A stretch of DNA of 64,000 bases from a bacterium (GCA_019695305.1 JAIBAG010000011.1:19972-83971), one strand, 5' to 3'. Counted from the stretch's first letter, positions 51,354-61,082 are shown. Numbers and translations: made by a program. The notes: generated by a model not told the origin, from the sequence alone.

Positions 51354-53798
51354 TTATGCAGTTTTAGCAACCGGTCCGGCAACGCGGCCCAGGTATTCAT
51401 CCTGAGAGTAATCGTCAACCAGCACGGCATCGTAACGCAATTCTTCCATACGTTTTAAATCGGCTACTTCGGTTTCGGAAATCACACCAGCTTTAAGGGC
51501 GCTTTCCAAAAGAAGAGCAATATTTTTGTTACGTTTGATTGTTTTTGCTTTGATGGCCTTGAAAATTTTCTTTTCAATGGGCATAGCCTTAATAATGGCT
51601 TTATACGCATGTTCCAAACGAGTTAAACCTTCGTCGGCACCTTGAGGAAAGAATAAACCTTCCACCATACGGTCGCGTTGTTCGCCATCTTTTTGAATGA
51701 GTGTTGCTAACTTATGAGTTAACTTATCACTAGCTTCTTTACCCAGGCTATTAAAATGGCTCCAGGCACGCACAGGACCAGCAAATACAGGGCCCATCAC
51801 GCTACCAATGTTTCCGTAGAGTCCGTCAAAAGCTTCTTGAATGCGGGCAAAAGCATAATCCATGCTGTAGTCCACAAACGGAAGATCTTCTTTACGATAA
51901 CCTTCGGCAGCATAACGACGGAGAACCGCAGTTCCCATGTACAACCACGAAAGGATATCAGCAAAACGACCGGTTACTTTTTCGCGGGTTTTGAGTGAGC
52001 CACCCAAAGTTCCCATGGCAATATCAGCCAAAATCGCAAACGAAGCCGAAACCCAAGCCAGTTTTTGATAGTAACGGCCAACACCTTTACCAACAGGAGG
52101 ACGGAAAAGATAACCACGAGTAGCCGAGAGGAGAACAGCACGGAAAGTGTTGCGCACCACGTGACCAATATGTCCCCAGAAAGCTTTATCAAAACCAGCC
52201 ACATCACCTTTTTCTACGCTGGCTACTTCTTGGTACGCATAAGGATGCGCGCGAAGAGCACCTTGGCCAAAAATGATGAGTGTACGGGTCATGATATTAG
52301 CACCTTCTACGGTGATACCAATGGGAGCACCAATATAGCTGTGAGCTAAGAGGTTACGAGGCCCGCGCGAGATAGCCGCACCGCCCAAGATATCCATACC
52401 ATGTACTAATGATTTACGAGAGAGCTCGGTAGCATTGTATTTGGCCATCGCCGTAATAACGGGAGGTTTAATGCCTTTATCCAAAGCGCCCAAGGTAAAT
52501 TTACGCATGGCTTCAAGAATGTAATTAAAACCACCAATCTGAGCCATGGGGTCTTCGATACCTTCAAATTTACCAATAGAAACACCAAACTGTTTGCGGA
52601 TAACACCATAATTGCCTACAGCGCGGGTAACCAATTTGGAAGTACCAGTGCTTTGCGCAGGAAGCGAAATACCGCGACCAGCAGCGAGGCATTCCATAAG
52701 CATTTCCCAGCCTTTGCCGGCGTTTTTAATACCACCGGGGATACATTCTTCGGCATCAATTTCTACATCTTTACCCTGAGTAGGACAGTTGTAGAAAGGA
52801 ACACCCAAAGGATCGTGGCGACGGCCCAACACAACACCTTTGGTATTGGAAGGGATAAGAGCACAAGTAATGCCCAAATCTTCGCCTTTACCCAAAAGTT
52901 TTTCGGGATCGAGTAAGCGGAACGCCAAACCCAATGTGGTGGAGATGGCCGCTAAGGTAATATAGCGTTTGTTCCAGTTTAAACGGATTTTGTATTTACC
53001 ACTGGCATCTTTAAAAAGTGTACCAGTGGATTTCATGGAACCCGCATCCGAACCAGCAGTAGGTTCAGTCAAAGCAAAACAGGGAATTTCTTCACCGCTT
53101 GCAAGCTTAGGTAACAAATTTCTTTTTTGAGCTTCGGTACCGTAGTGGATTAAAAGCTCGGCAGGTCCTAAGGAGTTAGGAACCATTACGGTAATGGTGG
53201 CAGGGATTGAACGGGTTGCTAAACGCTGAATCACTTCGGAGTGACACAGAGCACTAAAACCCAAACCGCCATATTCTTTGGGAATAATCATGCCCAAAAA
53301 CTTTTCTTTCTTAATGATATCCCAAGCTGCTTTGGGCAATTCACGGTCACGCCATACAGCCCAATCGTCCACAACCTGACACAATTTATTAACAGGTCCT
53401 TCAACAAACGCTTTTTCTTCGGCAGTTAAATCGGGATAAGGTTCTGTTAAGATGGAATTAAAATCGGGTTTTCCGGAGAAAAGATCTTTTTCAATCCAGG
53501 TTACACCGGCATCTAGTGCGGTACGTTCGGTTTCGGAGATTTTTGGCATGAAGTCTTTCATCACCTTCATGATCACACCCGAAAGAGCACGTCTGGCAGG
53601 AGTATTAAAGATAAGAGCAATGGCGCCAAAACCGATGAGTACTGGCACAGGAGCGCCAAAGCCAACCAGAGCAATAGCTCCAAGCAGTGTCCATAAAATA
53701 AGACGGGCACCGTTATAACCTAAAGCCAAAACAGCCAACACAATTCCCAATGCCGCAGGAACCGGAGCCGATTGAAAAATTCCATAAATTGCATTCAT
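51354..53798 (-). CDS. fadE: Acyl-CoA dehydrogenase FadE
   Basis: 814 aa, the same length as E. coli FadE. An N-terminal hydrophobic region with two or three membrane segments (residues 15-65: LGIVLAVLALGYNGARLILW, PVPVLIGFGAIALIF) anchors it. The dehydrogenase domain contains CFALTEPTAGSDAGSM, GRRHDPLGVPFYNCPTQG and DILGGAAISRGPRN. A DUF1974-type C-terminal domain follows (DILSWLYMGTAVLRRYAAEG). It catalyses the first β-oxidation step at the inner membrane. Strong ribosome site AAGGAGG. An operator-like palindrome lies ~190 bp upstream. Confidence 0.95.
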   Translation of the reverse strand: MNAIYGIFQSAPVPAALGIVLAVLALGYNGARLILWTLLGAIALVGFGAPVPVLIGFGAIALIFNTPARRALSGVIMKVMKDFMPKISETERTALDAGVTWIEKDLFSGKPDFNSILTEPYPDLTAEEKAFVEGPVNKLCQVVDDWAVWRDRELPKAAWDIIKKEKFLGMIIPKEYGGLGFSALCHSEVIQRLATRSIPATITVMVPNSLGPAELLIHYGTEAQKRNLLPKLASGEEIPCFALTEPTAGSDAGSMKSTGTLFKDASGKYKIRLNWNKRYITLAAISTTLGLAFRLLDPEKLLGKGEDLGITCALIPSNTKGVVLGRRHDPLGVPFYNCPTQGKDVEIDAEECIPGGIKNAGKGWEMLMECLAAGRGISLPAQSTGTSKLVTRAVGNYGVIRKQFGVSIGKFEGIEDPMAQIGGFNYILEAMRKFTLGALDKGIKPPVITAMAKYNATELSRKSLVHGMDILGGAAISRGPRNLLAHSYIGAPIGITVEGANIMTRTLIIFGQGALRAHPYAYQEVASVEKGDVAGFDKAFWGHIGHVVRNTFRAVLLSATRGYLFRPPVGKGVGRYYQKLAWVSASFAILADIAMGTLGGSLKTREKVTGRFADILSWLYMGTAVLRRYAAEGYRKEDLPFVDYSMDYAFARIQEAFDGLYGNIGSVMGPVFAGPVRAWSHFNSLGKEASDKLTHKLATLIQKDGEQRDRMVEGLFFPQGADEGLTRLEHAYKAIIKAMPIEKKIFKAIKAKTIKRNKNIALLLESALKAGVISETEVADLKRMEELRYDAVLVDDYSQDEYLGRVAGPVAKTA

Positions 53799-53826
53799 GA
53801 AAACCTCCTTAGAGTTTGTTAGTTGG

Positions 53827-53882
53827 CCAGCACACCGTGCTGGGCAGCGTTACAAAATCTTATCCCCTTGCCACGCAAGGGG
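53827..53882 (-). promoter_or_regulatory. Two hairpins in the fadE leader
   Basis: CCAGCAC-ACC-GTGCTGG (53827-53843) and CCCCTTG-CCACG-CAAGGGG (53864-53882), both perfect 7-bp GC-rich stems, lie 29-84 bp upstream of the fadE ATG. They probably sit in the 5' untranslated region and could stabilise or control the mRNA. No known riboswitch matches. Confidence 0.5.
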
Positions 53883-53988
53883 GAATGGACAAAATTAAAA
53901 ATCAAAAGTGGATCCACCACCCACTTTAGAGCTTTAATTTAAGTGTATCGATTGTCTACCTTACAGGCTTAAAAAGGCAACAAAAAAA

Positions 53989-54002
53989 TGAATGGTCATT
54001 CA
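53989..54002. promoter_or_regulatory. FadR-like operator candidate upstream of fadE
   Basis: TGAATG-GT-CATTCA is a 14-bp palindrome that resembles the operator of the TetR-type fatty-acid regulator FadR of Bacillus (TGAATGA...TCATTCA). It lies ~190 bp before fadE and immediately after the stop of the DUF885 gene, a reasonable place for the fadE promoter. The regulator is not identified. Confidence 0.5.
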
Positions 54003-54003
54003 T

Positions 54004-55563
54004 TCATAACGCGGTGTTTAAAAAATTTTCTATATAATTCAATGGGATAGCTCCATAGCTAAGGAAGGAATTATGAAATTCAAAAAAATTATGCCCTTTT
54101 TCCAAATAGCGTTCCCGGATATTTCTTACTTTTAGCGCACCGGCTAAATACGACAGTGGCGTGGTGGGCGATTGTGTATACCAATTCACATCCGCACGTG
54201 CACCAGCAGGCGATAGTTTGGCATGCTCTACCAAAAAATTTACAGCATCATCATCTGTCATATTCATACACTGCATGCCCACATCCACCACCATACGGCA
54301 TGCGCGCCACAAACGATCTTTAAGCTGAAAAAGCCGCATCACCGGCGTGTAATAGCCCACTTCCGCCATCATTTCTTCGCAATAAAGCGTCCATCCTTCA
54401 TAGTAGCTTGCTACATCATAAATTTTCCGTATAGGAGACATTAGCGTCCGCTGAATAGAAAATTGTAAATGATGCCCGGGATATGCTTCGTGCAAGGTAG
54501 TAAGCGGGTAAGCATGAATATTGTGTTCCTCTAAAAGTTCCTGATCACCCCGCGTAGGGCTTACAAAAAAACTGCCGGTAGCATCACGCGCCAGCATTGT
54601 GGGTGCCGAGTAAGCAGCGTATGGAATAGAACTTTGTAAAAAGGACGGCGTTTCAATAACACGCAGCGATTCCTGCGGCGGCAGAGTCACTAAATTTTTG
54701 TCGACCAAAAACTTTTTAATCTCCTCTACTTTTTCCCTATACACTTCTACCAAATTGGAGTTTTGAGGAACATCTTTCTTAAATTCTTCCACAAGCGCTT
54801 CCCACGAGCTACCCGGCCGAATTGTTTGGGCCTGATGTGCCAGCTTTTGTTTAAGCTCGTCCATTTGAGCAAGACCCAAATCAAAAAGTTCTTTGGGTGT
54901 TTCGTTAAAACCGTGAAAATTTTCTAAAATAATCGCAAAATATTTGGCTCCAATAGCAAAACTTTTTTGCTCACCTTTTATTTTTTTAAGAAAATTGGCA
55001 AAATTTTCTACGGCCAACACCGCTTTTTTAATTTTACCATCCACTCCCTTTACTTTTTGCTCTTTCAAGTACGGCGCAATCACATTCTTTAAATAATCAA
55101 TAAAACCACTATAATCTTCGAGGGCAATTTTTTTCCATAAACGCACGGGACGTTTGGTATATTTTTTTGCTTCATCAAAAAATTTGGGGATTTTATTTAA
55201 ACGAGATACAAGAGCGCTTACTTTTTCCTTTTTACTACGATGCGTTTGCATCATTAACACCCACAGCCCATCGGAAGCTTCACTCACAACCTCTACCGGA
55301 TTTTTGGTATAAGTTTTAAGAGTTTCGGTATACAGTAAAATATGTTTTATTTTGCGCGCAAGCAATTCGACATCTACTTCTTGAGGAATTTTTTTCAGTT
55401 TTTCTAAAATACCGCGCAGCTCTAAACAAAACTTTTTTACTTTTTTATCCGAATAATCTCCATACTCACCATCAAAACCAGCGTAGCCCTGCGATGATGC
55501 CGATACCGGAAAGAATTTGAAGTAGGTTTTTAAAAATTGGCTAGTAAGAGAGTTAAGGATCAT
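54004..55563 (-). CDS. DUF885 family (M32-like) peptidase
   Basis: 519 aa from ATG 55563; an ATG at 55590 would start inside the arm of palindromic element copy 2. The DUF885 zinc motif HEAYPGHHLQ is present, with a downstream Glu in YYEGWTLYCEEMMAEVG. The N-terminal half is helical. No signal peptide, so probably cytosolic. DUF885 proteins are putative carboxypeptidase-like metalloenzymes. A possible operator for fadE begins next to its stop codon. Confidence 0.82.
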   Translation of the reverse strand: MILNSLTSQFLKTYFKFFPVSASSQGYAGFDGEYGDYSDKKVKKFCLELRGILEKLKKIPQEVDVELLARKIKHILLYTETLKTYTKNPVEVVSEASDGLWVLMMQTHRSKKEKVSALVSRLNKIPKFFDEAKKYTKRPVRLWKKIALEDYSGFIDYLKNVIAPYLKEQKVKGVDGKIKKAVLAVENFANFLKKIKGEQKSFAIGAKYFAIILENFHGFNETPKELFDLGLAQMDELKQKLAHQAQTIRPGSSWEALVEEFKKDVPQNSNLVEVYREKVEEIKKFLVDKNLVTLPPQESLRVIETPSFLQSSIPYAAYSAPTMLARDATGSFFVSPTRGDQELLEEHNIHAYPLTTLHEAYPGHHLQFSIQRTLMSPIRKIYDVASYYEGWTLYCEEMMAEVGYYTPVMRLFQLKDRLWRACRMVVDVGMQCMNMTDDDAVNFLVEHAKLSPAGARADVNWYTQSPTTPLSYLAGALKVRNIRERYLEKGHNFFEFHNSFLSYGAIPLNYIENFLNTAL

Positions 55564-55576
55564 AAAGAAAAAAACA

Positions 55577-55736
55577 GCCCTCTGCTGCATTATTTTATTT
55601 TTTTAAATAAATCTGCAGCCCACCTTTAAGACCTCACCTTACCACCCATAAGACTTTCTACCAGCAATGGTGAGGACGTCATCTAATAGATGGCTTCCAG
55701 ATTTATTTAAAAAAATAAAATAATGCAGCAGAGGGC
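55577..55736 (-). repeat. Palindromic element, copy 2
   Basis: Perfect 39-bp inverted repeats (55577-55615 and 55698-55736) around an 82-bp core with inner stem CCTCAC/GTGAGG. The arms include T7/A7. It lies between the M23 peptidase stop (55753) and the DUF885 start (55563). The 5' arm would encode MQQRA if the upstream ATG of that gene were used. Confidence 0.88.
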
Positions 55737-55752
55737 GGCGCAAACTACATAA

Positions 55753-57171
55753 TCAATTAAACAGCTCTTTTCCCAAACGCAAATAAATATGATCTTCAAT
55801 CCAGTGAGGATCCCACATTTCAATAGGGTTAACCTGCACACCCTGAATGAGCATAGAAAAATGTAAATGATCACCACCGGCTAAACCGGTAGCTCCCGAA
55901 TTACCAATAATAGCGCCCTTTTCCACAATATCACCCACGGCAACACCAATAGAGCTTAAATGTCCATACAGTGTTTCTAAACCATAACCATGATCAATAA
56001 TAACTGTGTTGCCGTAAATTCCCAAATAACCGGCAAACAAAACTTTGCCACGGTTGTTAGCCGAAATAGGATAATGCTCGGTTGCGGCCATGTCAAAACC
56101 CAAGTGCACTTGTTTATCTACATTTTGGCCATTGTACATATAATTGCGATAGTCGGCAAAATTAGCCATGATGGCTGCATTTTGCAGAGGAATAAATGCA
56201 TCTTTCCAGTAAAATTTTTCTTCCGACTTTTTGCCAAACTCAAGAAGCATTGCCGCATTTTTTTTGCGCAGTTCGTTATTAACAAGAAGAAAATCTTTTA
56301 AATTATCACCGGTACGCGTAAGCCCTGGAGTAGACGAAATAATGGCCGCCACTTGATTATTGATAAAATCATCGTTAATTTCAATATCGCGTGTTCTAAA
56401 TTCTTTGGCAAAAAACTTGGCGGGAACCAAAGTGGTTATCGCTTCATTACCTGCTTCGTCGCGAGCATAAACTTCAATTTTTTCACCTGGTTTTAAATCG
56501 TACGAATAAACAAACATTGTAAAATACTCACCACTTTGCCCACGGCTACCGGGAATTTTAAAACCTTTAAATTGATAAGGTCCAATACGCACACCAGAAC
56601 TACTCACATCTCCCGAAATACGATAGGTTACCAAATCGGCACCCGCCTGGTTTACATAATGCTGTGTAGATGTTAAGCCCAAAATAGGAGGCGAAAAATC
56701 AATTTTAATAGGCTGGCTATAAAGTCCCGTTGAACCAAACAGAGAACAATCTTCGGCTTCAACAACAAGGCCTCCATCGCCTTCAGTAAACCCTAATTGG
56801 GGTAAGCTTATAGACGATAGCGGAACGGTAATTGGCGTGGTTTCTGATGCCCCTACCGTTTTATCGGCATGAAAAACATTTTTTGTGGCACCATTTTGCG
56901 TCATCGAAACATCGAGACTGCATATTTTATTTTTTTTGTTAGTAAGATTGATGACAAAAGCAGGATTTTTACCCACACTTAAAGGTGAAATGGCTTCAAC
57001 AAGCTCCTGTGTATGCGAGTTCACTAAAGTAATAACAGGTTTGGAACCCAGCAAATCAAAACGTGTTAAAAGGTATATAAGGCCGCCTAAAAGCGCCACC
57101 ACTAAAAGGGGCAAAAGAATAAACGAATAATTGGTTTTTTTGCGCGGTGCATCCTGTAAAAAAAGGCTCAT
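55753..57171 (-). CDS. M23 family metallopeptidase, membrane-anchored
   Basis: 472 aa from ATG 57171 (GGAG 6 bases upstream; an earlier start adds 14 residues without signal). A cytoplasmic basic head (LQDAPRKKTNYS) and one membrane helix (FILLPLLVVALLGGLIYLLT) are followed by a periplasmic β-rich region and a C-terminal LytM domain with HLGFD and HLHFS zinc motifs and GLAGGDHLHF. It is a peptidoglycan endopeptidase or an amidase activator in cell-wall remodelling. The motifs look intact, so it is probably catalytic. Confidence 0.88.
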   Translation of the reverse strand: MSLFLQDAPRKKTNYSFILLPLLVVALLGGLIYLLTRFDLLGSKPVITLVNSHTQELVEAISPLSVGKNPAFVINLTNKKNKICSLDVSMTQNGATKNVFHADKTVGASETTPITVPLSSISLPQLGFTEGDGGLVVEAEDCSLFGSTGLYSQPIKIDFSPPILGLTSTQHYVNQAGADLVTYRISGDVSSSGVRIGPYQFKGFKIPGSRGQSGEYFTMFVYSYDLKPGEKIEVYARDEAGNEAITTLVPAKFFAKEFRTRDIEINDDFINNQVAAIISSTPGLTRTGDNLKDFLLVNNELRKKNAAMLLEFGKKSEEKFYWKDAFIPLQNAAIMANFADYRNYMYNGQNVDKQVHLGFDMAATEHYPISANNRGKVLFAGYLGIYGNTVIIDHGYGLETLYGHLSSIGVAVGDIVEKGAIIGNSGATGLAGGDHLHFSMLIQGVQVNPIEMWDPHWIEDHIYLRLGKELFN

Positions 57172-57322
57172 ATTTTCTCCATATTTTAGTGGTTCAAAGA
57201 GGAACTGGCCCATTCTGTTTAAAATTTTTAAAAGGTCAAGAAAGGAAAAGGAATAATTGCGGTATTTGCCCTCCTCGGTTACAATAAAAAAATAACCAGG
57301 CCACAGGCCGTTGACGGGGAGG

Positions 57323-57365
57323 CTCCAGCCCCGCTTTGCGGGATGGAGGGGGCAACGTGAGCCCC
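57323..57365 (+). promoter_or_regulatory. GC-rich structured leader of the LOG gene
   Basis: Two consecutive stems: CTCCA...TGGAG enclosing CCCGC-TTT-GCGGG (57323-57348), then GGGGC-AACGTGA-GCCCC (57349-57365). They end 12 bp before the ATG at 57378, which has no visible Shine-Dalgarno. The block is much more GC-rich than its surroundings. Confidence 0.5.
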
Positions 57366-57377
57366 TATAATTAACTT

Positions 57378-58331
57378 ATGCGTGATCACTTAAAACAATA
57401 CATTGAAGAGTCTAAAACACCCCAAGTAAGAGGTTTAAGAATATTGCTTGAATACTTTTACGCCATGGAAATTTTTAAACCTATTACCGATTCGGGGGCT
57501 AAAATTGTATCTGTGTTTGGATCGGCCCGTCTTAAACCACACGATGAAGAGTATAAAAAGGCCCGTAAACTTGGCGAGCTCCTCTTTAACCGAGGCTATG
57601 CTGTAGTTACGGGTGCCAGCTTTGGCATTATGCAGGCCGCTAACGAAGGTATTGCCGATGGCATTATTAAAAAGCTCTCTAAAAGTAAAAAATACAAAAG
57701 TGAAAAGGCTCTTATTAACTCTACTGAGTACAAAGAAATGATTAAGCGTTATTCGGTAGGTTTAAAAATTTCACTTCCTTTTGAACCACACAACAATCCC
57801 TTTGTTGGAGTATCGGCTACATTCCACTATTTTATGGTGCGTAAATTCTTTTTTGGCACTCTTTCTAAAGCTTTTATTGCTTGTGAAGGTGGCTGGGGAA
57901 CACGAGATGAATTATTTGAAGTATTAACACTGGTGCAAACCGGAAAAGCCCCTCTTATGCCCATATCCTACATTACTCCCGATCCCGAACATATTTTGTT
58001 TGATATTCAGTATGCTGCTAAAAAAGGTTACATTAATCACGAAGATATTTGGCTTTTGGATGTTGTGTCGGATTATCGTGAATCAGTAAAACTGGTAGAT
58101 AATTTTTATAGAGTAGTTAATAAAATTGAATACGATAAAAATAATAATATTGTGCTTACCTTGCGCCATACCGTAAATGCTGCCGATAAAAAAATAGTCC
58201 AACATTTCTTAGCCAAAAAATCAAAAAGCATCTTTAAATCTGCTCTTTTTAAAGAAAACCAAATTATTTTAACCGGGTTTAATTTTAGATCGTACGGCTA
58301 TTTAAAAAAGCTCATTCAAGAGCTAGAATAG
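57378..58331 (+). CDS. LOG family Rossmann-fold protein
   Basis: 317 aa, longer than standard LOG proteins (~190). It contains SVFGSARLKP (nucleotide-binding start), VVTGASFGIMQAANEGI and the catalytic-type EGGWGTRDELFEVLT corresponding to PGGxGTxxE, with Gly in place of Pro. LOG phosphoribohydrolases release free cytokinin-like bases from nucleotides. The long form could have a different nucleotide substrate. Its C-terminal 100 residues are basic. Its 3' end overlaps the convergent CAP gene by 20 bp. Confidence 0.82.
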   Translation: MRDHLKQYIEESKTPQVRGLRILLEYFYAMEIFKPITDSGAKIVSVFGSARLKPHDEEYKKARKLGELLFNRGYAVVTGASFGIMQAANEGIADGIIKKLSKSKKYKSEKALINSTEYKEMIKRYSVGLKISLPFEPHNNPFVGVSATFHYFMVRKFFFGTLSKAFIACEGGWGTRDELFEVLTLVQTGKAPLMPISYITPDPEHILFDIQYAAKKGYINHEDIWLLDVVSDYRESVKLVDNFYRVVNKIEYDKNNNIVLTLRHTVNAADKKIVQHFLAKKSKSIFKSALFKENQIILTGFNFRSYGYLKKLIQELE

Positions 58332-59058
58332 TTTTTGGTTGCTGGACAGCCTGTACATTGGGTTGAGAATTAGTTTGAGATGATGTTTTCGGTTCTACAT
58401 CAACAGCCAATATAATATCACACATCACTTGTTCGGTTTGATGAACCCCACAAGCCACACCTATTTTTGTATAAACACGCGACATTAATATTTGACGATT
58501 TTCATCCGAATCAGAACCTTTGGCCGTTAACAAATACAATATCAATTCCTCTACAGTAGGATAACCATAAACTAAAACTTCGGTTACATGTTGTTTCCAA
58601 TTTACATACTTACGCACACGCTGGGCAACTCGCTGGCCATCGCTGCCAACATGGCTTTTAATACCTTTTGGGCCAATATCATTCACATGGTCGGCAGCAG
58701 CTTTTGTAAGCTCGGGAGACTCAATTAAATCTAAAGCGCCTGTGATATTATCAAGATAAGCCGTTACGCTTTCTAACACCTGCGGATTACCTTTGGTGAT
58801 AGAAAGAAGAGCATTAAAATTTTCTTTTTTGCCAACATGATTTTCAAGCAAGATAGTTTTGTAATGGGTTCCGTAATCTTGCGGGTTAAAACGTAATTTA
58901 TTAATTTCCTCTAAAAGTTTTTTTTGTAACACCGGAAAATCTACAAAATCCGTTTTATCTTTGGCTAAAAAATCCCATTTATCGTCTAGCGGAACGCGTT
59001 TGGCAAACGCCGGAAACGAAAACAAAACAATAAAAATAAGGATAAATATTTTTTTCAT
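58312..59058 (-). CDS. Secreted CAP/SCP-domain protein
   Basis: 248 aa from ATG 59058; in-frame codons upstream overlap srkA and would bury the signal peptide. Signal: KKIFILIFIVLFSFPAFA. The CAP domain shows LLEEINKLRFNPQDYG and LTKAAADHVNDIGPKGIKSH, GSDGQRVAQRV, then VYTKIGVACGVHQTEQVMCD. Three Cys. The C-terminal 30 residues are Ser/Gln/Asn-rich. Bacterial CAP proteins are secreted, of unclear function. The gene follows srkA by 13 bp. Confidence 0.82.
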   Translation of the reverse strand: MKKIFILIFIVLFSFPAFAKRVPLDDKWDFLAKDKTDFVDFPVLQKKLLEEINKLRFNPQDYGTHYKTILLENHVGKKENFNALLSITKGNPQVLESVTAYLDNITGALDLIESPELTKAAADHVNDIGPKGIKSHVGSDGQRVAQRVRKYVNWKQHVTEVLVYGYPTVEELILYLLTAKGSDSDENRQILMSRVYTKIGVACGVHQTEQVMCDIILAVDVEPKTSSQTNSQPNVQAVQQPKTILALE

Positions 59059-59071
59059 ATCACTATACATT

Positions 59072-60043
59072 TTAGTATAATTCCTGCAACAGACCAATCT
59101 GTTCTTTTATGGATAATAAAAACTCTTCCCAATACCGGCGGTCGCGGTAATACGGGAAAGCCCTTTTAAAGGCTTCTTCTTCATAACGCTCACCTATCCA
59201 AGAAGCCATTCTCATCAATCTTAATGTACGCAAGGGCTCAGACAAAATAAATGTTTTTTCATCAAAATCTCTAAAAACCGAATAACCCTCTAAAAAAGCG
59301 TTTTTTTGTTCCTTCACTTCGTCGGGAGTTCCAGAAAAAAGCATCCAAATATCCTGAACAGGTGGTGCAATCACCATATCATCAAAATCCAAAAAATGAG
59401 GGCCATCATGATTCCAAAGCACATTCCCCCAATGACAATCGCCATGAGTAGTAAAAGCAACAAGGGAATCGTTAAAAAACGGCTCTACTAAATCAAGAGC
59501 ATCATTTAATAAATGATCGATAGATTTTTTTAAATCATCGGGAATATGGGGTTGTGACAAAATAAAAGATAGAGAAGCCTCTCCGTAAGTTTGCGGATTT
59601 AGAGGCAAACGATGCTTGGCCTTAAAACTTGCCCCCACATTATGCAGCCGGGCCAAATGCCGCCCCATCCACTTGCGATCGTCTTGCATAAGCTCAGCTT
59701 TGTGCGCGCCACGAAAGCGCGGAAACAGAGCAAAATAATAATTTTCTACAAATCCTAATGTTTTTTCCTGCTGGCTTGTTTTTTTAAGCTCAAGAGGTGC
59801 TACCACCGGAAACTCAGCTTCTACTAAAGCTTTAATAAAGCGATGTTCATCCAGTAAAGCCCCCTCACCCCAACGGCCAGGGCGATAAAATTTCCCGATA
59901 ATAGGCGGGGCCCCTTCAATACCAATTTCATACACGCGATTTTCGTAGCTGTTTAAGGGAAATAAATAACCGGTAGGCAGGTAACCCTGATCTTCCACGG
60001 CATTGAGAATAACTTCGGGTAGTAATTGATCAAATACGGACAT
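59072..60043 (-). CDS. srkA: Stress response kinase A
   Basis: 323 aa from ATG 60043 (an upstream GTG or ATG would add nine residues), close to E. coli SrkA (328). Choline/aminoglycoside-kinase-like fold: N-terminal SYENRVYEIG and KFYRPGRW with the ATP Lys, catalytic THGDCHWGNVLW and metal-binding LDFDDM. It is a Ser/Thr kinase that protects against envelope and redox stress. It lies downstream of hslO, a redox chaperone, on the same strand, with palindromic element copy 3 in between. Confidence 0.9.
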   Translation of the reverse strand: MSVFDQLLPEVILNAVEDQGYLPTGYLFPLNSYENRVYEIGIEGAPPIIGKFYRPGRWGEGALLDEHRFIKALVEAEFPVVAPLELKKTSQQEKTLGFVENYYFALFPRFRGAHKAELMQDDRKWMGRHLARLHNVGASFKAKHRLPLNPQTYGEASLSFILSQPHIPDDLKKSIDHLLNDALDLVEPFFNDSLVAFTTHGDCHWGNVLWNHDGPHFLDFDDMVIAPPVQDIWMLFSGTPDEVKEQKNAFLEGYSVFRDFDEKTFILSEPLRTLRLMRMASWIGERYEEEAFKRAFPYYRDRRYWEEFLLSIKEQIGLLQELY

Positions 60044-60074
60044 AATAAAATCACCAAACACTAAAACCACTCTT

Positions 60075-60242
60075 GATTTTATTCTGAGGTGTTCTTTTTA
60101 TTTTTTTGTAAACATATGGCCCACCTCTAAAGTCCTCACTCTACCACCCATAAGCCTTTCTTCCCAGCATTGGTGAGGACGCCATCTAATAAATGGCCAT
60201 TAGGTTTACAAAAAAATAAAAAGAACACCTCAGAATAAAATC
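60075..60242 (-). repeat. Palindromic element, copy 3
   Basis: Perfect 39-bp inverted repeats (60075-60113 and 60204-60242) around a 90-bp core with inner stem GTCCTCAC/GTGAGGAC and outer stem ATGGCC/GGCCAT. The arms include T7/A7. The right arm abuts the hslO stop codon (60243-60245); the left arm lies 31 bp from the srkA start. Confidence 0.88.
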
Positions 60243-61082
60243 TCAGTGCTTTGTCGACTCCAATTTAAGGACATCCTGCAAATCTTTATCCGTTACCGTC
60301 CACTCTTTACCACAATAATCACAAATACTACTCACACCCTTTCCATCCATAAAGAGTTCTACAAGATCGGTCTGCGGCAAAACTTTAAGCGCTTTAATAA
60401 AAGCCTCGCGGCTGCACGAGCACGCCAGCACCGGCTTGGTAACCGCTAAAATTTTAAACCCGGGATCTAAAAGTGTATTCATAATGCCATCAGGATCATC
60501 CGAGTTTTTAAAACTTTGTAAAAAAAGCCCCGGAGTTTCAAAGCGGTTTTTTATTATATTCCATTCATCAGTCGTGGTATCGGGCAGTTTTTCAACCCAG
60601 AGGGCATAATGCGCGTTATCTTCTGAATAAAGCTGCAAACAAAATTCCGTTTGCACACTATGTGTTAAAAAATTTCTAAAAATAGAAAGCGGTTCAAAAG
60701 CTTTAAATGGTTCTACGGTTTGATACACATCGTCCTTTTTATTGAGTGTAACCAGCCTTAATAACCCCGGCTGTTGTAAATTAATATTAAACACCGATTC
60801 ACGCGGAAATAGCGCCACACGAAAAGGCCCTAAGGGTGAAATTTCGGCATTGATAAAAAAATGCTTATCATCCATTTCAGCTTTAAAAAGTTTTGTTTCC
60901 TGATTATCACTTCGGCTACCCAGCACAACAGAGGCCAGAACAAATTCACCAAAACTCTTTTTAAAAGTGTCCGGAATTTTTTTAGTCTGGATTAAGTTTT
61001 GAACCGCATGATTGAGGCACAAAAAACGAAATGCCACTCGTTTTTGAGCGTCAACGGCTATAAGCAGGTAATCTTCTTTCAT
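60243..61082 (-). CDS. hslO: Hsp33 redox-regulated chaperone
   Basis: 279 aa. The C-terminal zinc switch is CSCS (residues ~230) plus CDYCGKEW, the CxC...CxxC tetrad that forms disulfides under oxidative and heat stress and activates the holdase. The N-terminal domain contains LNHAVQNLIQTKKIP and FGEFVLASVVLGS. It is cytosolic. It is divergent from the FKBP gene (84 bp), and srkA follows downstream, a grouping that suggests oxidative protein stress. Confidence 0.92.
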   Translation of the reverse strand: MKEDYLLIAVDAQKRVAFRFLCLNHAVQNLIQTKKIPDTFKKSFGEFVLASVVLGSRSDNQETKLFKAEMDDKHFFINAEISPLGPFRVALFPRESVFNINLQQPGLLRLVTLNKKDDVYQTVEPFKAFEPLSIFRNFLTHSVQTEFCLQLYSEDNAHYALWVEKLPDTTTDEWNIIKNRFETPGLFLQSFKNSDDPDGIMNTLLDPGFKILAVTKPVLACSCSREAFIKALKVLPQTDLVELFMDGKGVSSICDYCGKEWTVTDKDLQDVLKLESTKH

